Source of the DNA: Planctomycetaceae bacterium
Lineage (GTDB): Bacteria > Planctomycetota > Planctomycetia > Pirellulales > Thermoguttaceae
Direction of reading: 5' to 3'
Assembly: GCA_031274385.1 (NCBI GenBank)
Contig: JAISQH010000292.1
Span: 1 to 11,573 of the forward strand
DNA length: 11,573 nt
The notes under the pieces were generated by a model that saw only the letters and a list, made by a program, of their open reading frames with translations, searched no databases and was not told the origin of the DNA. A program made the position numbers and the translations under genes. Shown piece after piece: positions 1-7,562 of the stretch (position 1 is its first letter; the number at the start of each line of letters is the position of its first letter).

Positions 1-1
1 A

Positions 2-199
2 GTCAAATACGAATGGATTTTGGAATTGAAGTATTGTAAGGCAACCGCCACAGACGCAGAGATTGCCCAAAAACGTACAGAAGGATTAGAACAATTGAAA
101 CAATACGTTAATTCGTTTCAATTAAAAGATATTCCTAACTTAAAATCCGCATTGATTGTATTTACCGGAAAGGATGAATACGAAGTCATAGTAAATTAG
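2..199 (+). CDS. C-terminal end of a PD-(D/E)XK nuclease-like protein (AAA-ATPase/DUF1703-type), 5' end outside window
   Basis: An open frame enters from the left edge and ends at TAG 197-199, giving 65 residues. It begins VKYEWILELKY, so the E-x-K of a PD-(D/E)XK nuclease core is seen at residues 8-10 on a hydrophobic strand. A Lys/Glu-rich helix follows (QKRTEGLEQLKQYV, about 23-36), then a final strand, ALIVFTGKDEYEV. From memory, this order matches the C-terminal nuclease-like domain (DUF1703) of proteins that carry an N-terminal AAA-ATPase-like domain. These occur in many copies in some gut bacteria and their role is poorly defined. The ATPase half would lie to the left and cannot be seen. 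No functional link to the glycosyltransferases downstream is apparent. Confidence 0.7.
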   Translation, partial: VKYEWILELKYCKATATDAEIAQKRTEGLEQLKQYVNSFQLKDIPNLKSALIVFTGKDEYEVIVN

Positions 200-202
200 T
201 AA

Positions 203-242
203 CAATCGTTTGTGTAATAAATCGAAAAGTACCAAACGATTG
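203..242. repeat. Perfect 10-bp inverted repeat in the spacer after the nuclease-like gene
   Basis: CAATCGTTTG (203-212) is the exact reverse complement of CAAACGATTG (233-242). Inside it, GTA 214-216 can pair with TAC 230-232, with T213 bulged out. The repeat starts 3 nt after the upstream stop codon and ends 36 nt before the next ATG. A transcription terminator is possible, but no T-run follows on the plus strand. On the minus strand the sequence after the stem is not a clean T-run either. An operator or mRNA-stabilising hairpin is equally possible. Confidence 0.55.
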
Positions 243-278
243 ATAAGTTATAAAAAATAAATTTGTGAGACAAATAAA

Positions 279-1322
279 ATGAACAAACAAGAATATATCA
301 AAGATCAGGTAACGGTTGTGATTCCTGTTTATAACGAGGAACGTTTTCTGCGGGAATGTCTTGAGTCTGTTGTACATCAAGTCGATCACGTTATTATTGG
401 TGACAATGCCTCAACTGATGGTACTGAAGCGATCTGCCGTGAGTTTGCAGAAAAATATAACCATATAACCTATTTTCGGAATACTGAAAATCTGGGAGGA
501 AGCCAAAATTTCATTCTTTGTGCAGAAAAGGTTGATACGGAATTTATTTTTCATCTTGGCGGTCATGATCTTGTTCCGCCGAATTATGTTGCAACGCTCA
601 AGGAAACCTTGAAAATGAATTCTGATGCGGTTTGTGCTTATGCGGATGTTCAATTTATTGATTGTAACGGAAAATTGTTTTTCCGACAAGAATTTAATAA
701 TCCTCAAAGCCAATTTGAATGGGGAAAAATGATTGCACCGTATCTTGCAGAATCCCAACCTTTACTACGCGCAACAGAATATATATTACATGAAAGTCCT
801 GCTTATATTATCTATGGTTTATACCACACCAAAGATATTATCCAGGAATGGACAACTTTTCGTCCCGTTACACTTTGTGATATAATCGTGCTCTTTAATG
901 TTTTACTGAAAGGAAAATTTATCCATTCCTCCAACACTGAATTTCTGTTTCGTGATGTTCATCAAACATTTAGTACCAATCCTAACGAACATTTGACAAA
1001 TGCTTATATGGTAAGAATTACCGGCAAAGATATAACTTACAATATAACTGCTGAATACCGGTATGGAGCCAAGATTCTTTTAGAGTGTTTTCGCAATGCA
1101 AAATCCGGCGACTTAACAACACAGGAAAGACGCCGACTTTACCGCAAATTGATTTTTTTCTGTGCAAAGAAATGGGGATATTACGGCAATTTTGAAATTA
1201 GTTTATATGTGAAACTATTAAAATTTTACCAAGTAATAATATTACGTTATCCGGTTTTTTATCCCATTGCAATAGTGTACAGGTTTGTCAAGTCAGCGTT
1301 GACTTCACGTAATAAAAAATAA
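279..1322 (+). CDS. Family 2 (GT-A) glycosyltransferase with degenerate DxD motif
   Basis: This 347-residue protein probably transfers a sugar from a nucleotide donor to a lipid-linked or polysaccharide acceptor at the cytoplasmic face of the membrane. The GT2 fold is clear at the N-terminus: VTVVIPVYNEERFLRECLESVV at about 11-32 and GDNASTDGTE at 41-50. At the place where GT2 enzymes usually carry DSDD it reads FHLGGHDL (91-98), leaving a single Asp, D97. The metal site may therefore be altered, or the enzyme may use that Asp alone. Acceptor specificity cannot be read. The C-terminal third is basic and aromatic (around 300-345) and may associate peripherally with the membrane. ATG 279 is the first start and lies 9 residues before the first strand; no Shine-Dalgarno sequence is obvious. 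It is the first gene of a four-gene same-strand glycosyltransferase run. Confidence 0.85.
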   Translation: MNKQEYIKDQVTVVIPVYNEERFLRECLESVVHQVDHVIIGDNASTDGTEAICREFAEKYNHITYFRNTENLGGSQNFILCAEKVDTEFIFHLGGHDLVPPNYVATLKETLKMNSDAVCAYADVQFIDCNGKLFFRQEFNNPQSQFEWGKMIAPYLAESQPLLRATEYILHESPAYIIYGLYHTKDIIQEWTTFRPVTLCDIIVLFNVLLKGKFIHSSNTEFLFRDVHQTFSTNPNEHLTNAYMVRITGKDITYNITAEYRYGAKILLECFRNAKSGDLTTQERRRLYRKLIFFCAKKWGYYGNFEISLYVKLLKFYQVIILRYPVFYPIAIVYRFVKSALTSRNKK

Positions 1323-1406
1323 AACGTAATACTGCTGCTGAAACAACAAAAGAATAATAAGATGAGTTTATCCAAGATTGTCAATGAAAATCTCATTGTT
1401 ACTGAC

Positions 1407-2459
1407 ATGGTACCACAGATCAGTATCATTATTCCCGTATACAATGTTGAGCCGTATTTACGTGAATGTCTTGACTCTGTTGTCAATCAAACAATGCGTG
1501 AAATACAGATCATTTGTGTTAACGATGGTTCGACTGACGGCTCATTTGCGATTCTTGAAGCGTATGCTGCCTGTGATTCAAGGATTGAAATCATTAACAA
1601 ACCCAACGGTGGCTTGTCGGCGGCGAGAAACGTTGCGTATCCTTATGTGAAAGGAGAATATACACTTTTTGTTGATTCCGATGATTGGATTCATCGGCAA
1701 CTTTGTGAAAAAGTTTGGAAAAAAGCGCATGAATCTTGTGCTGAACTCGTTCTGTTTTCGCATGTTCGGGTTGGAACGCAACCGATTTCCAATGGGTTCT
1801 CAGAAATCATTCCAGATGACAAAGTCAGCTGTGACGAAAAAAAGACCATTCTTCATTACCCAATGGCTTGGGCAAAACTTTGGAAAACAGATTTCCTTCT
1901 AAATAAACAGATTTTCTTTCCGGAAGGGCTTTATTTTGAAGACAATCTTACTCATTGGCAGGCTGTACTTCAAGCTGAAAAAATTTCTATTCTTCCCGAA
2001 GAATTGTACTACTACCGTCAACGTGAAAACTCTATTACACAGAGTTGTGGTCGTGAATATTTCGATTTATTTGAGATTCTTCAAAGAATAGAACAGTTTC
2101 TCAAAGAAAATGGTTATTACGATCAATTCAAGGAATATTTCATAATAATGGTGATCGGTTATTTACAGCATCATTATTTATGGATCAAAGACGAATTAAA
2201 ACCAGAATTTTCTGAAAAACTGAAAAATTCACTAGGTGATGCGGAAATGGATTACCTGCGTAATGATTGTCATATAGACCCTTCCATTATCTACTTCTAT
2301 TATCAAATCACGGGGAATCGGTATCTCTTTTTGAGATATGTAAAATGGCGCATTAGGAGTTTTTTCGGTTTATTCAAGCGTTGTATTATAAGACAAATTG
2401 TACGTAAAATAGATGACATTCTCAAACTGCAAAAAAATTGTAATGACATATATCTGTAA
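1407..2459 (+). CDS. Family 2 (GT-A) glycosyltransferase, tandem paralogue A
   Basis: This is a 350-residue GT2 enzyme of the capsule/exopolysaccharide type. It shows the full canonical set: ISIIIPVYN at 5-13, NDGSTDGS at 39-46, NGGLSAARN at 67-75 and the metal-binding DSDD at 90-93. The C-terminal half is a variable acceptor region rich in Tyr and Phe, with a basic end. The frame stays open to an earlier ATG at 1362, which would add 15 residues (MSLSKIVNENLIVTD). I prefer 1407 because the next gene aligns with this one gap-free from exactly this Met, and because it gives a spacer length like those of its neighbours. Neither start has a Shine-Dalgarno sequence. The sugar transferred cannot be assigned. 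Confidence 0.85.
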   Translation: MVPQISIIIPVYNVEPYLRECLDSVVNQTMREIQIICVNDGSTDGSFAILEAYAACDSRIEIINKPNGGLSAARNVAYPYVKGEYTLFVDSDDWIHRQLCEKVWKKAHESCAELVLFSHVRVGTQPISNGFSEIIPDDKVSCDEKKTILHYPMAWAKLWKTDFLLNKQIFFPEGLYFEDNLTHWQAVLQAEKISILPEELYYYRQRENSITQSCGREYFDLFEILQRIEQFLKENGYYDQFKEYFIIMVIGYLQHHYLWIKDELKPEFSEKLKNSLGDAEMDYLRNDCHIDPSIIYFYYQITGNRYLFLRYVKWRIRSFFGLFKRCIIRQIVRKIDDILKLQKNCNDIYL

Positions 2460-2548
2460 TATTATTATGAATGAAGTGTCAATATAGGGCAATCTTAGGA
2501 AAATATCAGAAAAACTCTGTTTGTAACGTATTAATTCTTGTAAAACAA

Positions 2549-3580
2549 ATGTCGCCAATAATTAGTATCATTATTCCTGTTTACAATGCCGTACCATATT
2601 TACGAGAGAGTCTCGACTCTGTTGCCAATCAGACAATGCGTGAGATACAGATTATTTGTATCAATGACGGCTCGACTGATGATTCTCCTGCAATTCTTGA
2701 AGAATATGCCAACCGCGATTCACGTTTTTTGATCGTGAATCAAAACAATGCCGGTGTCGCATCTGCGAGAAATGTAGGACTCTCTCTTGTTACAGGAAAG
2801 TATATTCTTTTTGTTGATTCGGATGATACAATTGATTCGAGCTTGTGTGAAAAAGTTTATAAAAAAGCGGAACAATCGAATGCGGATTTTGTACTGTTTT
2901 TTCACGATACCCCGAACGGTCATAACCATGTTTGTGATACTACAATTAATCCTGACGATAAAGTTGGCTGGCAAGAAAAAAAAGTATTGCTATCTTTTGG
3001 TACGATATGGGGAAAACTATGGCGAAACAATTTCCTGACGAAACACAATTTGAAATTTTATGAAAAACTTCGTTGTTTTGATGACGTAATGTTTTATTGG
3101 CAAGGGTTACTCTTAGCATTAAAAGTTGCCGTTCTTCCTGAAACTCTTTATCATTATTATGTACGTGAAAGTTCCTTAACGACATGGCATGGGAAACATT
3201 GTCTGGCAATTTTTGATGAGTTTACTGAATGTAAATTATTCTTGAAAAAAAACGGACTTTATCAGTCATACAAAGAATATTTTTTAAGAGTAAAAATAGA
3301 TATGTTATTTTCTCTCTATCATAAAATTGAAAGAGAATTTGAAACGGAATTTTGTGAAAAAATAAAAAATTCATTAGATGAGGAAGAAAAAATTTATCTA
3401 CGTAACGAACGTCATATAGATCATTCCGTTACCTACTTCTATTATTATTGTACGGGTGACTGGCTTATTTTTTTAATGTATTTGAGAAGACGTATTCGGG
3501 CATTTCTCGGTACATCCAAACGTAATGTTATCATATTCGTCGCTAATATTATAAAAAAATTTTCAAGACAGTCATCTTAA
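2549..3580 (+). CDS. Family 2 (GT-A) glycosyltransferase, tandem paralogue B
   Basis: This 343-residue GT2 enzyme is collinear with the preceding gene to the C-terminus. ISIIIPVYN (5-13), NDGSTDDS (39-46) and DSDD (90-93) fall at identical residue numbers. A hand count gives about 68 of the first 100 residues identical without gaps; the acceptor half is clearly more divergent. An ATG at 2471 would add 26 residues. That extension has no similarity to the extension of paralogue A and looks unlike a GT2 N-terminus, so 2549 is preferred. The pair looks like a tandem duplication whose acceptor halves diverged, which would suit two successive linkages in one glycan. The gene contains two A8 runs (2976-2983 and 3245-3252) but the frame is intact. 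Confidence 0.85.
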   Translation: MSPIISIIIPVYNAVPYLRESLDSVANQTMREIQIICINDGSTDDSPAILEEYANRDSRFLIVNQNNAGVASARNVGLSLVTGKYILFVDSDDTIDSSLCEKVYKKAEQSNADFVLFFHDTPNGHNHVCDTTINPDDKVGWQEKKVLLSFGTIWGKLWRNNFLTKHNLKFYEKLRCFDDVMFYWQGLLLALKVAVLPETLYHYYVRESSLTTWHGKHCLAIFDEFTECKLFLKKNGLYQSYKEYFLRVKIDMLFSLYHKIEREFETEFCEKIKNSLDEEEKIYLRNERHIDHSVTYFYYYCTGDWLIFLMYLRRRIRAFLGTSKRNVIIFVANIIKKFSRQSS

Positions 3581-3659
3581 AAAAATGCAAACGTGTCAGG
3601 ATAGAAAATAAACAGTAACAAAAGATTTAACAACCACCAGTAAATAAATCAGATTGACT

Positions 3660-5000
3660 ATGAAATCGCGACTAATTTTTGACATAAGTCCACTTGGTTT
3701 TTCAAACGAAACGACTGGCATTCTACGTTTTACCATTGAGGTTTTACGGCGGCTTATTGAGAGAAATCTATTTGATGTTACACTGATTTGTTCCAACAAT
3801 TTTGAGGAAACAGCACTGCGAAATTTTTATGAAAACGTTGATTTTTCAGTACAACAAAAGATTACATTTCAAAGTAAAGAGGTCGAGCATTTTGTTTTAC
3901 CGTCGGTTTTACCCTCTAACAAACCATCGAATCCCTTGTTTGGGTACTTGGAGGGTTTGGTACGTACAGTTTTGCCTGACTCAGAAATGTTGGAGTCTAT
4001 TATCGAAAAAGTGCGGGTAGTAAAGCGTAAGATCATTCCAGCAGATCAGTTAACGAACAAATATTCTACCAAACGCGAACGTTCCTCATTACTGGAACAA
4101 TTGATTCGTAACTCTGATGTCTACTTTAGTCCATATAGTGCTGTCGTCCCGGAGATAGATGTCAATCCTCATATCAGGAAATTACAGGTTATTCATGATC
4201 TGGCTCTAATATTATTTCCGTACATGTTTCCTAAAAATTGGTCTATTGATATAATGGGTTGTAATCATATTAACTCGGAATTTTGTGTTTTGGTAAATTC
4301 ACAATGTACAAAAAATGATCTGTTACGTTGTTTTTCGCATATCTCTGAAAGTCAGATAATTGTGATTCCGCTTGGAGCAGACGAATATTTTCATCCTTGT
4401 TCCGATAGAGTAAAAATTGAGTCAGTGTTAAAAAAATATGGTATATCGTACGATATTGATTATATTCTGTCTGTAGCAACACTGGAGATACGGAAAAACT
4501 TTGATCATCTGATTCGTTCTTTTGCTAAGTTAATCGAAGGTTACGATAACCAATTTCCAAATATAAAATTGATTTTGACAGGTAATAAAGGGTGGTTGGA
4601 CAAAAAAATTCATACCGCTTATAAAAAACTGTCTCAAAAAATAAAAAAACGAATCATTTTTACCGGCTATGTTGATGATGCCGATCTTCCGTTTTTATAC
4701 AATGGTGCAGTCTGTTTTTGTTACATGTCGCTTTATGAAGGTTTCGGTTTGCCGCCGCTTGAAGCGATGCAATCAGGAACACCGGTCATTACGTCAAACA
4801 CTTCGTCCTTGCCGGAAGTTGTCGGAAATGCCGGAATCATGCTTGATCCGCACGATGTTGATGGACTTGCCAATGCTTTTTACCGCGTTTTGACTGACAA
4901 TCAATTGCGCAACGAAATGATTCAAAAAGGATTGGAACAAGCAAAAAAATTCAGTTGGGATCGTTGCGTCGATTTGATTGTGGAAAAAATGATTCACTAA
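3660..5000 (+). CDS. Family 4 (GT-B) glycosyltransferase
   Basis: This 446-residue retaining glycosyltransferase probably acts in the cytoplasm on the same glycan as the GT2 genes before it. The N-terminal domain opens RLIFDISPLGFSNETTGILR, a style I associate with GT4 mannosyltransferase-like enzymes. The donor-binding domain has LSVATLEIRKNFDHL with R278-K279-N280, then ILTGNKGWL, FTGYVDDADLPFLY and the diagnostic EX7E motif E360-GFGLPPL-E368, followed by SGTPVITSNTSSLPEV. ATG 3660 is chosen; an in-frame TTG at 3654 is less likely, and neither has a clear Shine-Dalgarno sequence. Mannose as the donor is a guess from family resemblance. It is the last plus-strand gene; the next gene converges from the other strand after 55 nt. 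Confidence 0.87.
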   Translation: MKSRLIFDISPLGFSNETTGILRFTIEVLRRLIERNLFDVTLICSNNFEETALRNFYENVDFSVQQKITFQSKEVEHFVLPSVLPSNKPSNPLFGYLEGLVRTVLPDSEMLESIIEKVRVVKRKIIPADQLTNKYSTKRERSSLLEQLIRNSDVYFSPYSAVVPEIDVNPHIRKLQVIHDLALILFPYMFPKNWSIDIMGCNHINSEFCVLVNSQCTKNDLLRCFSHISESQIIVIPLGADEYFHPCSDRVKIESVLKKYGISYDIDYILSVATLEIRKNFDHLIRSFAKLIEGYDNQFPNIKLILTGNKGWLDKKIHTAYKKLSQKIKKRIIFTGYVDDADLPFLYNGAVCFCYMSLYEGFGLPPLEAMQSGTPVITSNTSSLPEVVGNAGIMLDPHDVDGLANAFYRVLTDNQLRNEMIQKGLEQAKKFSWDRCVDLIVEKMIH

Positions 5001-5055
5001 TTCCTGTTGATTTTACGTTTTGAAAAATATAATCGAACAAAAATCAAACCGAATT

Positions 5056-7560
5056 TCACTTATCTGTTGGTACAATAGGCATCGCGCGGCACTCTACAGA
5101 GTGTATAATAAACTCACCGGGTAACGGTATATCAAAGTCAAAACAGCGTGTTCCTCTGAGAAAAAATTTACGTTGCTCTTCGGGAGTTTCCCCTCTCTGC
5201 TTTTTGGGTTTCCAATGATACTGAATATCTACAAGCGGCTCAAGAATTGGTAATGCCAAATCCATCGAATAATCTGACAAAATATTTTTTGTTACAATTG
5301 GTCTTGTTGTCTTTCTTGTTCGATAAAAATAAACCGGATAGATTTTTTGTGACTCAACTGCCTCAATTACGACTTTTGTAACAACAGTATGATTTTCCGG
5401 AACCGGGATATTGTCAATGTTAAGCATTACTGATTCCATTGAACACTTAAAACGTAATCCACCGGAGGCTGTATTTTTTATTACACTATTTCTATCAATA
5501 TTGTACAAACGAACATCACTAGCTGTTGGCGGCTCAATCCGTTTTATCAATTTCAATTCATCAAAAACATACATCGGATCAGTAACACGTAAAACTCCAA
5601 GACGATTTTTGATTACTAGCTCCATCTCATTCAGTGACAATAATTTCTCTCCATTGCACTGTTTATTAACCAATGTTTCTGCCAAACGATAATTCCAAAT
5701 ATCGTCAACCATATTTTTTCGTACATAAAAAAAGTCATTTGATACTGACGCATTATACGATGCGATAATTCCAAAAGCCAAAACACCAATCATGGCATAA
5801 CGTAATATTGAAACAGAATGTCTTGTAAAAATTATGTAAAGAAAAACTTGTGCAGGTATTGCAAATGAAACAAGACGCGGCGCACTAATATTCAAAAATC
5901 CTCCACCATTCCTTCCCCAGCCAATCGTACCGATCAACAATCCGGACACCAATAAAACCGACATAATCAAAAATGTTTCAAATCGCGATTTATAGTTGCA
6001 GTAAAAATCTTTAACAAGTAAAAATATACCGCTAACAAGTAAGAATAACATTAATAACGCGCAAGTTATTGTAATGATATTTATTTTGAACAAAGGTCCT
6101 ATTAGAGCAGAGCAGTAGAGATAAAATGCTCCTGCCAGTGCTGCCAATATTCCTTGTGATTCTGGTCGCTCCGCCGGAATCTCATAACCAACAAAATAAA
6201 GAATCGACAATGTCAACGTAGCAATAATTCCGCAAAATAGTACGGCACTTTTGAATCGATCTTTGAAATCGGCGGATTTGAACAACTTGATTGCGGGAAC
6301 AATTGAAACTAATGCAAGACAACTTCCCGTTACAACATGTCCGATTCCGCAAAGCGGCAACGCCATAATTGCCAACGCCAACGAACCAACTCTGATAAAA
6401 CTCGGTTTATTTGACCACGTTACAAGAAGCGTACCCGCAATTAAAAGTAACGATGTCGGAATTGTGTTACAGCCGTTCCAACCACGACACCAGTTTTCAT
6501 CACAAAGCGTTGGCGTAAGGAGGAGAAACGAAACAAAAAGATCACTCCAATCATGCCGTCCGCGAATACGTCTCAATCCCCAAAGACAAACCAATGTTGC
6601 TAAGAACATCCACAGCGTATTAGCGATACAAATATACGTTTCGCGAGCGTGAGTCGGAATGGCTACTGCCAGATACCATAAACGCGGCAACGGAAGCCGG
6701 TGTTCGGAATATTGTGACCAGAGCCATTCAAGTGTGATTGGTTCTTCGCCGACAACACGTGTAACATTGGCTCCGGCATCAAGAACAGGAATCGGAAAAG
6801 TGTGTTCGCGAATCCATTGCGCGCCTTCATAATAAAGGCAAAACGATATTGCCCAAACACAAATCGGTACAAGCATCGCCGCCCAATACCATCGCAAATA
6901 TTCAGGTAACCATTGACGCAACTTAAATCGGCTCGTTCCCGCTGTGCGATCACGCCATGTTGTCGGCACTTCGTCAATTTGCTTGCCGTTGTTGTGCGCT
7001 TTGACGGTCAATTCCGTTGCGATTTCAAAACCCTTGTTACTCTCGATTTCAACTGACCGAATAAAATCTGCACGATAAGCGCGGAAATTATTTGTTACAT
7101 CATGCGTATTCAAACCGGCAATCCAATACAACGACAAACTTGCCGCACGCGAAAGAAACCGTTTCAAAAATTGCCCGCCGATTTGTCTGCCGCCGCGAAC
7201 ATAACGCGAACCGGCAACAACAGACGCTCCATCACGGCATTTTTGAACCATTGCCGGAATGTCCGCCGGATCATCCGAACAATCCGCCATCACCGTTACA
7301 ATAACATCCCCTTTTGCCGAATAAAAACCAACCTTCAAAGCATTGGCAACTCCGCCCGATTCGTTCTTAATCAAACGAAGTTGTTCCGGTTTTTCCTGCA
7401 TTTGTTCGATGGCAACGAGCGTACTATCTTCGTCGAAATCGTACACAATTAAAATTTCGTGCGGCTCATTTTGGAGCGATTCCTCAATGCCGTGTAAAAC
7501 TGTTGCAATATTTTCCGCTTCGTTATAAACCGGAATAATAATACTGATTCGTGAAGTCAT
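5056..7560 (-). CDS. Fusion of polyprenyl-phosphate GT2 domain with GT-C-like polytopic membrane domain and soluble C-terminal domain
   Basis: The protein has 834 residues. Residues 1 to about 225 resemble dolichol/undecaprenyl-phosphate sugar synthases: ISIIIPVYNEAENI (5-18), YDFDEDST (40-47), VMADCSDDPADI (90-101) where DPMS has MDADLQHPP, and WRDRTAGTSRFK (202-213), matching the family's R-x-x-G-x-S-(K/R) signature. From about 226 to 602 there are roughly 10-11 hydrophobic segments. A polar loop after the first contains SEHRLPLPRLW (285-295), and GWGRNGGG with APRL follows at 547-563. These features recall GT-C-like membrane proteins. Residues 605-834 look soluble and unrecognised. Inference: the GT2 part charges a polyprenyl phosphate and the membrane part transfers that sugar outside. 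The ATG has a good Shine-Dalgarno sequence and starts 2 nt after the epimerase stop. GC falls toward the 3' half. Confidence 0.8.
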   Translation of the reverse strand: MTSRISIIIPVYNEAENIATVLHGIEESLQNEPHEILIVYDFDEDSTLVAIEQMQEKPEQLRLIKNESGGVANALKVGFYSAKGDVIVTVMADCSDDPADIPAMVQKCRDGASVVAGSRYVRGGRQIGGQFLKRFLSRAASLSLYWIAGLNTHDVTNNFRAYRADFIRSVEIESNKGFEIATELTVKAHNNGKQIDEVPTTWRDRTAGTSRFKLRQWLPEYLRWYWAAMLVPICVWAISFCLYYEGAQWIREHTFPIPVLDAGANVTRVVGEEPITLEWLWSQYSEHRLPLPRLWYLAVAIPTHARETYICIANTLWMFLATLVCLWGLRRIRGRHDWSDLFVSFLLLTPTLCDENWCRGWNGCNTIPTSLLLIAGTLLVTWSNKPSFIRVGSLALAIMALPLCGIGHVVTGSCLALVSIVPAIKLFKSADFKDRFKSAVLFCGIIATLTLSILYFVGYEIPAERPESQGILAALAGAFYLYCSALIGPLFKINIITITCALLMLFLLVSGIFLLVKDFYCNYKSRFETFLIMSVLLVSGLLIGTIGWGRNGGGFLNISAPRLVSFAIPAQVFLYIIFTRHSVSILRYAMIGVLAFGIIASYNASVSNDFFYVRKNMVDDIWNYRLAETLVNKQCNGEKLLSLNEMELVIKNRLGVLRVTDPMYVFDELKLIKRIEPPTASDVRLYNIDRNSVIKNTASGGLRFKCSMESVMLNIDNIPVPENHTVVTKVVIEAVESQKIYPVYFYRTRKTTRPIVTKNILSDYSMDLALPILEPLVDIQYHWKPKKQRGETPEEQRKFFLRGTRCFDFDIPLPGEFIIHSVECRAMPIVPTDK

Positions 7561-7562
7561 TA

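Noticed and set aside
2471..2548. 26-residue N-terminal extension of GT2 paralogue B from ATG 2471
   Set aside because: The extension does not match paralogue A or a GT2 N-terminus, while alignment with paralogue A begins at the Met at 2549. The longer start is not excluded.
2976..3252. A8 runs in GT2 paralogue B as phase-variation tracts
   Set aside because: Runs of this length are common at Lys codons in AT-rich genes and the reading frame is intact through both.
5007..5047. TTGATTTT / AAAATCAA inverted repeat between the convergent genes, as a bidirectional terminator
   Set aside because: The stem is only 8 bp and AT-rich, with a 25-nt loop and no T-run after it. It is weak and could occur by chance in such AT-rich DNA.
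6251..6652. 133-codon plus-strand open frame inside the fused transferase
   Set aside because: It lies fully antisense to a well-supported gene, has no recognisable domain and shows shadow-like composition. The same applies to antisense frames at 411-758, 7102-7452, 8124-8408, 9274-9561 and 10513-10824.
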